A stretch of 64,000 nt of DNA, taken from contig NZ_LFLZ01000029.1 in assembly GCF_001189845.1 (NCBI RefSeq), forward strand, positions 38,567-102,566, written 5' to 3'. This document shows positions 44,564 to 53,267 of the stretch, piece by piece. Both the position numbers and the translations under genes were made by a program. The notes beneath the pieces were generated by a model. It was not told the origin of the DNA and made no database searches. It saw nothing but the letters and a program-made list of their open reading frames with translations. The stretch comes from Bradyrhizobium tropiciagri. GTDB lineage: Bacteria > Pseudomonadota > Alphaproteobacteria > Rhizobiales > Xanthobacteraceae. Positions within the stretch are counted from its first letter, which is position 1. The number at the start of each line of letters is the position of its first letter.

Positions 44564-45259
44564 TCAGGCAGCAGGCGGGCGCTTGGCTTTCAGCCGCGCC
44601 AGCACGTCGTCGGCGGTCGATTTCATGCGCGGACCAAAACCCTGCTCCGCGAGCTTCTCGGCGATGACGACCGGTCCCGAGGCGGTATCGATCTCGAACA
44701 GCGCGTCGTCGGCCGCCTGGATCTCCATCTGCCGCTCGCGCAGCCGCTTCAGCGTCGCTTCGGCTTCCGGCAGCGTCGACTCGTAGGGCCGCGCCGCCTC
44801 GATGCCGCTCCGGCGCAGCGAACGCACCGCTTCCGAGGCACGGGCGAGGCGCCGGCCGCGATCGAGCTCGGCAATGCGCGCCTCGGCGTTGGCGACGTGG
44901 CGCTTCAGCCGGGTGATCTCGGTGGCGAACAGCGTCCGCGCGGTCATCGCGGCATCGCGTTCGGCCTCGAGATTGGCGATCGCCTGCGCGGCTTCGCGGG
45001 CGAGGTCTTCCCGGCCGCCCTCGAGCGCCGCTGACGCGCGCACCTCGAGATCGGCGATCCTGGCGTTGGTGGCGTCAAGCCGCCGGCCCTCCTGCGCGTC
45101 GCCGGCGATGGCGAGCGCCAGCGTCCGCTTCGAGCGGTCGACCGCGGCGGCGGCGTCACGCATCTGCTGGTCGAGGACGACCAGCGCGGTCCGGTCTTGC
45201 AGTTCCTCCTCGGCTGCCGCCACGCCGCCGCGGAAAATTGTCAAAACAGTTTTGAACAT
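44564..45259 (-). CDS. PspA/IM30 family phage shock protein
   Basis: 231 residues from the ATG at 45259 (MFKTVLTIFRGG); nearly all of it is alpha-helical and rich in Ala, Glu and Arg, as in PspA/Vipp1 coiled coils (VVLDQQMRDAAAAVDRSKRT, AMTARTLFATEITRLKRHVA). PspA proteins assemble on the inner membrane under envelope stress. No pspB, pspC or pspF gene lies here; instead a TetR-type gene faces it across three palindromes, which is an unusual control arrangement. A short C-terminus ends in KAKRPPAA. Confidence 0.85.
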   Translation of the reverse strand: MFKTVLTIFRGGVAAAEEELQDRTALVVLDQQMRDAAAAVDRSKRTLALAIAGDAQEGRRLDATNARIADLEVRASAALEGGREDLAREAAQAIANLEAERDAAMTARTLFATEITRLKRHVANAEARIAELDRGRRLARASEAVRSLRRSGIEAARPYESTLPEAEATLKRLRERQMEIQAADDALFEIDTASGPVVIAEKLAEQGFGPRMKSTADDVLARLKAKRPPAA

Positions 45260-45276
45260 TTGATCGCTCCCTGTTA

Positions 45277-45345
45277 TGAGCATCGCTCATGAATCTCTTG
45301 TACCACATAATGAGCATTGCTCAAGAATTATTTGAGCAACGCTCA
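45277..45345. promoter_or_regulatory. Three TGAGC-N3-GCTCA operators
   Basis: Perfect 13-bp palindromes at 45277-45289 (centre ATC), 45311-45323 (ATT) and 45333-45345 (AAC) lie in the 112-bp gap between pspA and the TetR gene. They start 34 and 22 bp apart. They are the obvious binding sites for the TetR-type protein encoded at 45372 and flank both likely promoters. Confidence 0.85.
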
Positions 45346-45371
45346 CGCGTGTAGTTAACGATGGGTGAAAC

Positions 45372-45980
45372 ATGTCCAAGGCATTGGAACGACGGGCAAA
45401 ACTGCGCGAAGCGCTGATCGAGGCGGCGGAACGGGCAATTGCGGCGAAAGGTCTCGGCGGACTGAAAACCCGCGAACTGGCCCAGGAAATCGGGGTCGCC
45501 AATGGCGGCGTCTACAATCTGGTCGAGGATGTCGACGAGCTGATCCTGCGAGTTGGCTCACGCACGCTGGCCCGGCTCGACGCTTCGCTGTCGCTGGCCG
45601 AGATCGGCGGCTCGGCGGCGCCGCGCGAGATGCTGGTGCGGATCGCGGTCGCCTATTGCGACTTCGCCGCCGACAATCTCGAACTATGGCGCGCGCTGTT
45701 CGAGCATCGCATGCAGCCCGGCAAGCCGGTGCCGGAATGGGCGATCACCGAGCAGATGGAATTGTTCCGCCACATCTACAAGCCGCTCGCCGCGCTGTTT
45801 CCGCAGCGCTCGCCGGCGCAACTCGGCGTCACCGCGCGCAGCCTGTTCTCCGCCGTGCACGGCATGGTCGCGCTCGGACTGGAGCACAAGCTGATCGCCG
45901 TGCCGATCGGCCAACTGCGCAGCGAGATCGCGACATTGACGCGCGCAATGGTCGACGGGCTGACGGCGAAGAAGGAGTAG
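45372..45980 (+). CDS. TetR family transcriptional regulator of the PspA operon
   Basis: 202 residues. The TetR helix-turn-helix is at about residues 10-55 (REALIEAAERAIAAKGLGGL, then ELAQEIGVANGGVYNLVED). The rest is the helical ligand domain (SLFSAVHGMVALGLEHKLIA). It is divergent from pspA with three TGAGC-N3-GCTCA sites between, so it most likely represses pspA-yiaAB and itself, released by an unknown ligand. Confidence 0.92.
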   Translation: MSKALERRAKLREALIEAAERAIAAKGLGGLKTRELAQEIGVANGGVYNLVEDVDELILRVGSRTLARLDASLSLAEIGGSAAPREMLVRIAVAYCDFAADNLELWRALFEHRMQPGKPVPEWAITEQMELFRHIYKPLAALFPQRSPAQLGVTARSLFSAVHGMVALGLEHKLIAVPIGQLRSEIATLTRAMVDGLTAKKE

Positions 45981-46253
45981 CGCACGCGCCCGAACCGCCC
46001 AATGTGCCCGATGTATGGTCAAGTCGCGGCACTGGCAAATCCGCTGCGGAAAATCTTCGCGCGCTGCGGTAATCTGCGCCATATCGCTTTGACCACGGAT
46101 GTACTAGCTGAGTTTCAGATTTTCGCGCCCCCGCGACTGGTCGACCGGCGCGGGGTTCTCTTTGTCACACCACGCGCAATGTCCGCCGAGACCGCGACTT
46201 GAACCGTCCGCCGGCGAGACGTCCAGCACATTGCAACAATCGAGGTCACGAGC

Positions 46254-47429
46254 GTGTCCACCAATATCGATCCAGTGTCGCAACACGACGACATCATGTA
46301 TCCGCAGGTCCTCCCGTTTCTGCTGGTCCACGTCGGGTGTCTGGCGGCGATCTGGTCGGGCGTCTCAGGGCCAGCGATCGCGATTTGCGTCGCTCTGTAC
46401 TGGCTGCGCATGTTTGCGATCACGGCCGGGTATCATCGGTACTTCTCGCATCGCGCTTATTCGACTAGCCGGGCGTTTCAGTTCGTCCTCGCATTCCTTG
46501 CCCAAAGCAGCGGCCAGAAAAGCGTCCTCTGGTGGGCTGCGAAACATCGACATCACCACCTTCATTCGGACACCGAGCGGGATGTGCATTCACCCCGTCA
46601 CAAAGGCTTCGTGTACAGTCATCTCGGCTGGATTTTCTATCGACAGCACGATGCAACCGATCTGACGAAAGTTTCGGACCTTGCCTCGTATCCGGAGTTG
46701 ATGTGGCTGCACAAATTCGAGGTCTTGCCTGCGATCATGGTCGCAGTTCTGTGCTTCCTCATTGCCGGATGGCCGGGGCTTCTGGCCGGTTTCTTCTGGA
46801 GCACGGTGCTGCTGTATCACGCAACGTTTTGCATCAACTCCCTCGCACATGTTCACGGACGCAAGCGCTATGTGACGGGTGATGACTCCCGCAACAATTG
46901 GCTGCTGGCGCTGGTTACGATGGGTGAGGGTTGGCACAACAATCACCACGCCTACCAAAGCAGCGCGCGGCAAGGCTTCCGCTGGTGGGAGATTGACGCG
47001 ACCTATTATGTTCTGGTGGCCTTGTCCTGGCTCGGTATCGTCTGGGATCTCAAGGCGCCGCCCGCGCAGGTTCTCCGCAACGAGCAACGCCTGGGATCGC
47101 GTGTGATCAAGCGAACGGCCGAGCAGCTCGCTGGTCGCTTCAATCCCGAATACATCGCGCAGGCCATCAAGTCGTCGGTCCACGAAACCGGACTGTCGGT
47201 GCGAGAGGCGCTTGTCTTGTTACAGCATCGCGCCGACCTGCATCTGCCCAGCATCCCGACGCGTGAGCGGTTGCTGGCGGAAGCCCAGGCCATGTTCGCG
47301 AAGACGAGTTCGTTGGACGATATCGTCGACCGTGCACATGAGCTCCTGGTGGAATCGGTATGCCTGCTCCTGGCCGTTCCACCTGCGCTCGCCGGAGCAA
47401 CCCCAAAACCGCAAGCGAATAAACGGTAG
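46254..47429 (+). CDS. Delta-9 acyl-CoA desaturase-like membrane enzyme with C-terminal extension
   Basis: 391 residues from a GTG at 46254 with CGAGG 8 nt upstream. The three histidine boxes of stearoyl-CoA type desaturases are present: HRYFSH, HRHHH and HNNHH, with di-iron-binding geometry, and four membrane helices lie around them. It inserts a cis double bond in a fatty acyl chain with oxygen. About 110 residues follow the fold (RVIKRTAEQLAGRF onward, helical, with LSVREALVLLQHR), longer than the usual family end; their role is unknown. The 273-bp gap before it holds nothing I can name. Confidence 0.9.
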   Translation: MSTNIDPVSQHDDIMYPQVLPFLLVHVGCLAAIWSGVSGPAIAICVALYWLRMFAITAGYHRYFSHRAYSTSRAFQFVLAFLAQSSGQKSVLWWAAKHRHHHLHSDTERDVHSPRHKGFVYSHLGWIFYRQHDATDLTKVSDLASYPELMWLHKFEVLPAIMVAVLCFLIAGWPGLLAGFFWSTVLLYHATFCINSLAHVHGRKRYVTGDDSRNNWLLALVTMGEGWHNNHHAYQSSARQGFRWWEIDATYYVLVALSWLGIVWDLKAPPAQVLRNEQRLGSRVIKRTAEQLAGRFNPEYIAQAIKSSVHETGLSVREALVLLQHRADLHLPSIPTRERLLAEAQAMFAKTSSLDDIVDRAHELLVESVCLLLAVPPALAGATPKPQANKR

Positions 47430-47453
47430 TATTTGCATCAAACCTCGCGAGCC

Positions 47454-47819
47454 TCACGGCTCCATCGTGTAGGCGCGGCCGGGTTCGAGCGCGTAAATCG
47501 TCAGGAAGCGCAGCGGCCGTTCCGGGTCGCAATTGCGAAACAGCGTGTGCGGGACGTCGGGGCGATCCTGCAAGGTCTCGCCGGCCCGGTATTGTCGCGG
47601 CGCCTCGTCGCCATAGGCGGACTCGGCTGTGCCTTCGACGATGAAGATCACGCCGCCGACCGGATGGCGGTGCAGCGGAGCAACGCCGCCGGGCGGATAG
47701 GTCACCTCGGCAACGACGAGCTCGCGATCATCGCCGGGCAGCGCAAGACGCTCAAGGGTCTTGCGCGTGACGCCGGCAAATCCGGCCTGCTGGGCGTTTG
47801 CCTGGTTGCCTTCAGCCAT
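47454..47819 (-). CDS. Cupin domain protein
   Basis: 121 residues. Cupin motif 1 is PPGGVAPLHRHPVGGVIFIV with HxH and a following Glu (EGTAES); motif 2 is DRPDVPHTLFRNCD. The metal site is therefore complete. Its role cannot be told; small cupins of this type occur as stand-alone metal-binding or dioxygenase-like proteins. It is convergent with the desaturase gene (24-bp gap). Confidence 0.88.
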   Translation of the reverse strand: MAEGNQANAQQAGFAGVTRKTLERLALPGDDRELVVAEVTYPPGGVAPLHRHPVGGVIFIVEGTAESAYGDEAPRQYRAGETLQDRPDVPHTLFRNCDPERPLRFLTIYALEPGRAYTMEP

Positions 47820-48011
47820 GGGAATTCTTCCTTGTCATGCGAACGAATGTGTCCCGATCAGATCGGGCTGCGATGATGATGGGGACGCTTCAGCGGCACG
47901 ACAAGCGCCCACACATTCCAATACGCGTCACACAGATGAACCGAAGTCCTTGCCACCCCCGCTCCGGCGTTGCAGGATTCCTGTGCGAAAATCTTCAGCA
48001 GTGGGCCTTGC

Positions 48012-48410
48012 ATGAAAATGAGTATCGTCACGACGCGGTCGTCAGGAATAGCCGCCCTGGCGCTCGCCCTCGCAGCATCAGGTGTCACGCCGGCGTTGTC
48101 GGCGCAGGCTGTGCCGGAATGCTCGATGTCGGTGACATTGGCGGATTGGGGCGAGAACTCGACCGGCGATATCGACATCGCCTCCGGCGAAAGCTGCCAG
48201 ATCCCGATCGGGATCCGCGGCACGGTGACGGATTCGTCGATCTCGCAGAAGCCGGCCTATGGCAAGTTGAAGAAGATCAACGCATCGACCTTCGAGTACA
48301 GGGCAAAGGCCAAATACAAGGGCAGCGACAGCTTTGCCATCAAGGCGACGGGCAAGGGGCCGAAGGCCTCCGGCACCTCGGTCATCACCGTGCACGCCAC
48401 GATCAAGTAA
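48012..48410 (+). CDS. Exported small protein with Ig/cadherin-like C-terminus
   Basis: 132 residues from the ATG at 48012. The signal peptide (SSGIAALALALAASGVTPAL) ends near SAQA. The mature part SVTLADWGENSTGDIDIASG and KPAYGKLKKINASTFEYRAK, then KYKGSDSFAIKATG, looks like a beta-sandwich repeat of the cadherin/Big type: the GxL...FxYxxxxxYxGxDxF pattern. It is probably periplasmic or secreted and binds a surface partner. Unique here; function unknown. Confidence 0.65.
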   Translation: MKMSIVTTRSSGIAALALALAASGVTPALSAQAVPECSMSVTLADWGENSTGDIDIASGESCQIPIGIRGTVTDSSISQKPAYGKLKKINASTFEYRAKAKYKGSDSFAIKATGKGPKASGTSVITVHATIK

Positions 48411-48453
48411 TCGCGCGCCGGGCGAACCCAGCGCGCGACCATTGCATTCGGGA

Positions 48454-49278
48454 TCAGGCCGGGCGCGCGCCGGTGCGGATGATCGAGCCGACATGCTGGC
48501 CGCGCAGCGCGGCGGTGAGCCGGCCGGGAACGAGGCCGTTCACGACCTGCACGCGTTCGATGTGCCGTGCATTGGCCATCACCTCGAGCAGCGCAGGATC
48601 GAAAGGCAGCGTGCCCTTCAGCTTGGCAAGGTCGGCGAAGCTCGTCTCGCGCAGCAGCTGGGCCTTCTTGCCGTCGGGACCGTTGGGGTCGTCGGTGTAC
48701 ACGCCGTCGACATCCTCGACGATCGTCAGCCCCGCCGCGCCGAGCGCATCGGCGAGCAGGAACGCGCCGGTATCGGCCCGATGCAACGGGATGCGCGAGT
48801 TCGGAAACTCGTGATGATGATACGGCGGGAACGCGCTGCCGACCACCGCGCGCGATGCGGAGAGATGGATCGCGAGCTGGCTCGCGATGGTCGGATGCTC
48901 GATATAGGACACGCCCTCCGGCGCGAGCAGGCAGCCGAGGATATGGCCGTTCTGCCCGGCCTCGCTTGCCGCAAGCGGCTGCAGCGAGCCGACCGGCAGT
49001 CCGAGATCGAGGCCGACACTGTAGAGATGGCGGGCACGGACGCCTGCGCCGGTCAGGATCAGCATGCGGTGCTCGGGCAACAGCGCGCGCAGCTCACCAA
49101 CGATCGGCAGGATCGCTTCATGGCCGCGATCCATGATGGAGCGGCCGCCGATCTTGACCACCTGCACCCACGGCAGCAGCGGGATCGGGCGGCCGCCGGC
49201 GACGGGACGGGTGAGATCGCTGTCGAGCAGGGTCTGGCGCGCGAGCGGCGAAGCGACGTGCTTGATGGTGTCATCCAT
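48454..49278 (-). CDS. mosA: Molybdenum storage protein subunit alpha
   Basis: 274 residues from the ATG at 49278. It closely follows the Azotobacter vinelandii MosA pattern: IKHVASPLARQTLLDSDLTR, LLPWVQVVKIGGRSIMDRG, AFPPYHHHEFPNSRIP and HIERVQVVNGLVPGRL. The fold is that of UMP kinase. In Azotobacter, MosA and MosB form a hollow alpha3-beta3 hexamer that stores over a hundred molybdate ions as polyoxo clusters, with ATP used for loading. mosB lies 14 bp upstream on the same strand. Recognised with high confidence from sequence memory; metal load here is not shown. Confidence 0.93.
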   Translation of the reverse strand: MDDTIKHVASPLARQTLLDSDLTRPVAGGRPIPLLPWVQVVKIGGRSIMDRGHEAILPIVGELRALLPEHRMLILTGAGVRARHLYSVGLDLGLPVGSLQPLAASEAGQNGHILGCLLAPEGVSYIEHPTIASQLAIHLSASRAVVGSAFPPYHHHEFPNSRIPLHRADTGAFLLADALGAAGLTIVEDVDGVYTDDPNGPDGKKAQLLRETSFADLAKLKGTLPFDPALLEVMANARHIERVQVVNGLVPGRLTAALRGQHVGSIIRTGARPA

Positions 49279-49292
49279 GGTCGTGTCTCTGC

Positions 49293-50105
49293 TCAGTTCG
49301 CGGTGATGATGGTGCCGACATGCTCGCCCGCAAGTGCGCGGGTGAGATTGCCGGGGACGAGGCCATTGACGACCTGCACCTGGCGCACATGGCGCGCGGA
49401 GGCGAGCAGATCGAGCACCGGGAATTCGAGGATCGAATCCTGCAATCCCTTGGCCTTCATCTCGGCGACCGAGATCTTCGGAATGAAGGTCGCACCCTTC
49501 GAGGTCTTCGGGTTCGCGGAGTAGAGGCCATTCTCGTCCTTGACATAGATCATCGCCTTGCAGCCGAACTGCTCGGCGACCAGGAAGCATCCGGCGTCGG
49601 TGCGATAGGGCGGGATCATGCCCTCGGCCGCGGGCCGCATCCACAGCCCGTAAGGCGGCATACCGCTGAAGATCACGGCGTTCACCTCGGCGAGGTATAG
49701 CGGCACGGCCGAAAGCCCGGCGCCGCTGACGGCGGAGATGCCGTGCTTGGCCAGCAGCTGGCCCAGCATCACCGCATTCTGATCGGCCACCGAGGCGCCG
49801 AGCTGGGACAGTACGCCGGCCGGCAGCCGGAGCCCGGCGGCGATCGAGTAGAGATGCCGGGCGCGGGTGCCGGCGCCGGTCCCGATCAACAGCTTGTGCG
49901 CCTTGCGGGCCGCGACGATCTCTTCGACCAGCGGATAGACCGCGGCGCGGCCGCGGTCGATTACGCTCTGGCCGCCGATCTTGATCACAGTGGCATCCGG
50001 CAGGATGCGGAAGTCCGATGCGGCTTCCGCCGTCGCCAGGAGCTGCGGATCGGTCAGCGACCGCTGCATCAGGAGCGCTTCAAGCTCCGCCGTGGTGTTT
50101 GCCAT
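49293..50105 (-). CDS. mosB: Molybdenum storage protein subunit beta
   Basis: 270 residues. The start MANTTAELEALLMQRSLTDP and the parts DATVIKIGGQSVIDRGRAAV, GTGAGTRARHLYSIAAG, IFSGMPPYGLWMRPAAEG and LEFPVLDLLASARHVRQVQV match MosB of Azotobacter vinelandii closely. It pairs with MosA (14 bp downstream) in the storage cage. The pair gives a reserve of molybdenum for nitrogenase or other molybdo-enzymes; none of these is encoded in the window. The 134-bp gap before it shows no CGTTAT-type Mo box. Confidence 0.93.
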   Translation of the reverse strand: MANTTAELEALLMQRSLTDPQLLATAEAASDFRILPDATVIKIGGQSVIDRGRAAVYPLVEEIVAARKAHKLLIGTGAGTRARHLYSIAAGLRLPAGVLSQLGASVADQNAVMLGQLLAKHGISAVSGAGLSAVPLYLAEVNAVIFSGMPPYGLWMRPAAEGMIPPYRTDAGCFLVAEQFGCKAMIYVKDENGLYSANPKTSKGATFIPKISVAEMKAKGLQDSILEFPVLDLLASARHVRQVQVVNGLVPGNLTRALAGEHVGTIITAN

Positions 50106-50239
50106 GAGAAATGTCCTTTACCGCCAATGCGCCTGGGCATCGCTTTCGGATTGCACTGGTAGCGACAAGCGGCGCGGGTCTCAAGACACAATGGCAATGA
50201 TGCCGTGCGCTCCGGCGCATTTTTGCCGGCCGCCTGGCC

Positions 50240-51544
50240 TTACGGATCGGCCACCGGCAGCTTGACGGTCACGCGCAGGCCCGAGCGTCCGGCGCCGGTC
50301 ACATTCTCGAACAGGATCGAACCCGTGGCACGATCGACAATCCGCTTCACGATCGAGAGCCCGAGCCCTGCGCCCTCGCCGCTCGGCTGGCCGCCGCGAA
50401 AGAACGGCTCGCCGGTCCGCGCCAGATCCTGCGGCGGAATCCCCGGCCCGGTGTCCTCGATCTGGATGATCGCCATTGCGTCCTCGCGATGGACGCTGAG
50501 ATCGACGGCCCCGCCATTGGGCGTGAACTTGATCGCGTTCTCGACCAGGTTCCGGATCGCCGAGATCAAGGACGTCGGATCACCGTTCACGGCGAGCGTC
50601 TCAATGGTCGCAAAACCGATATCGATGTTGCGCGCCGTCGCCTCCGGCAGCAGATCGGCGACGACACCCTTTGCGATCTTGTCCAATTCCACCGCGGCGC
50701 TCACGGTGGAAGGCGCAGCGTCCTGACGCGCCAGCGCCAGAAGTTGCTCGAGCAGATGCTTGGTGCGCCGCATGCCGCTCTTCAACGCATCGAGCCGGTC
50801 GCGCGTCTCCGCGGGCATGTCGAGCGAGGCGAGATTTTCCGCCTGCAGGCTGAGCGCGGTGACCGGCGTTCGAAGTTCATGGGCCGCGTCGGCGATGAAA
50901 CGCCGTTGCTGATCCATCATGACGCGCGTTCGCCGGAGCAACCCGTTGATCGAGCCAAGGAACGGCTGCAGCTCGCTTGGCGCGCCGGTCGACGGCAGCG
51001 TGCCGATGTTGTCCACCCTGCTCGCATCGAGATCGCCGGCGAGGCGCAACATCGGCTGGAACGATCGGGCGATCACCAATGCGGTCATCAGCAGCAGGCA
51101 CGGCACCAGCGCGGCGATCGGCAGCAGCGTGCGCACGGCCATGTCGCCCGCGATCTCGGTGCGGATCTCGGTCTGCTGCGTCACCGCGAAGCGGCTGCCG
51201 TCCGGCCGCGTCCGAAGCAGCACGCGGACCGGCTGTCCGTGATAGACGTCATTGTGCGGCCCATCCGTCAGCCCCCACAGCCGGCGATCGTCATTGGCGC
51301 CGCGCGGCGCCTCGCCCAGCTCGACGACGGCAACCTCGGCTTCGGCATCGACACCGGTGACCGGGTGGCTCTGCCGGATCGGAGCGCTCAGCGCGAAGCT
51401 GCCGATCTGGATCAGGACGGAGTCCTGCATCTCGATCGCTTCGCTATAGGCCCATCGATACGCCAGGATTCCGCCGACGGCGCCGGTCAGCAGAATAATC
51501 GCCGTGAGTCCGACGAACAGGCGCCCGCGCAGCGATCCCATCAT
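50240..51544 (-). CDS. QseC/PmrB-like sensor histidine kinase
   Basis: 434 residues from the ATG at 51544, whose first bases overlap the response-regulator stop as ATGA. Two membrane helices (about residues 5-28 and 137-160) enclose a periplasmic sensor of about 110 residues. The dimerisation His is in AAHELRTPVTALSLQ; the ATP domain has NLVENAIKFTP (N box), EDTGPGIP (G1) and GAGLGLSIVKRI (G2). It phosphorylates the partner encoded upstream. The stimulus is unknown. Confidence 0.92.
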   Translation of the reverse strand: MMGSLRGRLFVGLTAIILLTGAVGGILAYRWAYSEAIEMQDSVLIQIGSFALSAPIRQSHPVTGVDAEAEVAVVELGEAPRGANDDRRLWGLTDGPHNDVYHGQPVRVLLRTRPDGSRFAVTQQTEIRTEIAGDMAVRTLLPIAALVPCLLLMTALVIARSFQPMLRLAGDLDASRVDNIGTLPSTGAPSELQPFLGSINGLLRRTRVMMDQQRRFIADAAHELRTPVTALSLQAENLASLDMPAETRDRLDALKSGMRRTKHLLEQLLALARQDAAPSTVSAAVELDKIAKGVVADLLPEATARNIDIGFATIETLAVNGDPTSLISAIRNLVENAIKFTPNGGAVDLSVHREDAMAIIQIEDTGPGIPPQDLARTGEPFFRGGQPSGEGAGLGLSIVKRIVDRATGSILFENVTGAGRSGLRVTVKLPVADP

Positions 51545-52203
51545 CTCGAACGATCCACCATCCATCCGACGCCGCGCACGTTCCTGATCGCGCTGGCGCC
51601 GAGCTTTCTGCGCACCGCGTGGATCAGGAATTCGACCGCGTTGCTCTCGACCTCCTCGCTCCAGCCATAGATCTGGCGCTCGAGCTCGCCGCGGGACAGG
51701 ATCGTTCCCGGGCGATTCAGCAGCGCCTGAAGCAGGGCGAACTCACGCGCGCTGAGCACGGCCTTTTCTCCGCAGAAGGCCGCTTCCCGCGTTGCCGGGT
51801 CGAGGTGAAGCTCGCCATTGGTCAGCACCGGCGGCGCCCCGCTGCCCTCGCGCCGCAGCACCGCGCGCATGCGCGCCAGCAATTCCGCGATCTCGAACGG
51901 CTTGACCAGATAGTCGTCGGCGCCGAGATCGAGCCCCTGGATGCGATCATTCAGCGCGTCGCGCGCGGTGAGAATGATGACCGGAAGGCGCATGGAGCCG
52001 GCGCGGATCGCCTTGAGGACGTCGAGGCCATCGGTCAACGGCAGTCCGAGATCGAGCAGCGTGATGTCGTACGCCTCGCTGCGGCTGGCCTCGATGGCGA
52101 GATCGCCATCGCGCACCCAGTCGACGGCATAGGCGGCATCCCGCAACGCCTCGACGACGGCGGCGCCGATCATCCTGTCGTCTTCGACCAAGAGCACGCG
52201 CAT
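51541..52203 (-). CDS. OmpR-type response regulator, QseB/PmrA-like
   Basis: 220 residues from the ATG at 52203 (MRVLLVEDD), with phospho-acceptor Asp 51 in LLDLGLP and the Lys in YLVKPF; a winged-helix output domain follows (LSAREFALLQALLNRPGTIL, then ESNAVEFLIHAVRRKLG). An ATG at 52218 is a possible alternative start. The stop overlaps the kinase start as ATGA. It is divergent from the COG4705 gene at 52435, with tandem CTTAG and CTAAG repeats between, so that gene is the probable target. Confidence 0.92.
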   Translation of the reverse strand: MRVLLVEDDRMIGAAVVEALRDAAYAVDWVRDGDLAIEASRSEAYDITLLDLGLPLTDGLDVLKAIRAGSMRLPVIILTARDALNDRIQGLDLGADDYLVKPFEIAELLARMRAVLRREGSGAPPVLTNGELHLDPATREAAFCGEKAVLSAREFALLQALLNRPGTILSRGELERQIYGWSEEVESNAVEFLIHAVRRKLGASAIRNVRGVGWMVDRSR

Positions 52204-52298
52204 CGCCTGGCAATCCATCCCGATCCGCACCGGGGTCACCCGGCGAAACTGCGTCGTATCGCCCACCCGCGACACCTGCGCGATCATATCAGCTTCGA

Positions 52299-52366
52299 CT
52301 TAGCCGGAACTTAGGGCTTCCGGCGCCTGCGTGGCGGCCACGCGGCCCGGCTAAGCCGGAGCTAAG
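52299..52366. promoter_or_regulatory. Tandem CTTAG-N6-CTTAG and CTAAG-N6-CTAAG boxes
   Basis: CTTAG-CCGGAA-CTTAG (52299-52314) and CTAAG-CCGGAG-CTAAG (52351-52366). Both have an 11-bp direct-repeat period, one helical turn, as expected for OmpR-type dimers, and they start 52 bp apart. They lie between the response-regulator gene and the COG4705 gene. The binding protein is inferred from position. Confidence 0.7.
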
Positions 52367-52434
52367 TCTCGCAGGGCACGCTCCGTGTCGAATCCGGCGG
52401 AACCGCCGGCGATCTCACAGCGGAGTTCACCACC

Positions 52435-53220
52435 GTGCAGGTTACCCGACGCCTCGGCCGCAGCATGCTGAACAAGGTCCCCGAAGTCACCCTCGTCTTC
52501 TGGCTGATCAAGATCATGTCGACCACGGTCGGCGAGACCGGCGCCGATTATCTCGCCGTCCATGTCGGCCTTGGAACAAGTGTGACCGGCCTGATCATGG
52601 CCGCGCTGCTTACGGCCGTGCTGACTGTCCAGCTGCGAAGGGACCGGTACGTGCCATGGGTCTATTGGCTGACGGTCGTGCTCGTCAGCATCGTCGGCAC
52701 GCAGATCACCGATGTGCTGACCGACAAGCTCGAGATCAGCCTCTACGCCAGCACGGCCGTCTTTACGATCGCCCTGGCGGCGACCTTCGCAATCTGGTTC
52801 GCGCTCGAGCGGACGCTGTCGATCCACAGCATCGTGACCACGCGGCGCGAAGCGTTCTACTGGGCCGCGATCCTCTTCACATTCGCGCTCGGCACGGCGG
52901 CGGGCGATCTTGCCACCGAAGCGCTGGGCCTCGGCTTCAACGTCGGCGTCCTGGTATTCGTGGCGCTGATCGCAGGCGTAGCCGCAGCCTACGCGCTCGG
53001 CGCCAACGAGGTCCTGGCGTTCTGGATTGCCTACATCCTGACCCGGCCGCTCGGCGCCTCGTTCGGCGACATGCTGTCGCAATCCCGCGACTATGGCGGC
53101 CTCGGCTTCGGCACGGTCTACACCAGCCTCGCCTTCCTCGCCGTGATCATCGCGCTGCTCGGCTGGCTGTCGTTCGAAGGCGGCAGCGAGCGAAACCCCG
53201 AAGCATCGCCCGGCGCATGA
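52435..53220 (+). CDS. COG4705-type membrane protein, first copy
   Basis: 261 residues from a GTG at 52435 (CGGAG 9 nt upstream); an ATG at 52465 is an alternative. About eight membrane helices. Four internal repeats share an aromatic-Trp, Thr-Gly and Asp pattern: VFWLIKIMSTTVGETGADYL, VYWLTVVLVSIVGTQITD, FYWAAILFTFALGTAAGD and AFWIAYILTRPLGASFGD. Function is unknown; the family is called uncharacterised membrane-anchored. It is divergent from the two-component genes and probably their target, and shares its transcript with the next two genes. Confidence 0.85.
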   Translation: MQVTRRLGRSMLNKVPEVTLVFWLIKIMSTTVGETGADYLAVHVGLGTSVTGLIMAALLTAVLTVQLRRDRYVPWVYWLTVVLVSIVGTQITDVLTDKLEISLYASTAVFTIALAATFAIWFALERTLSIHSIVTTRREAFYWAAILFTFALGTAAGDLATEALGLGFNVGVLVFVALIAGVAAAYALGANEVLAFWIAYILTRPLGASFGDMLSQSRDYGGLGFGTVYTSLAFLAVIIALLGWLSFEGGSERNPEASPGA

Positions 53221-53267
53221 ATTCGCCGCGCGCCGCCGGCCGAAGCAACCTCAACAGGAGAACCACA

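Noticed and set aside
50106..50239. A Mo box before mosB
   Set aside because: No CGTTAT or CG-ATAT dyad can be found in this gap, so control by ModE cannot be claimed from sequence.
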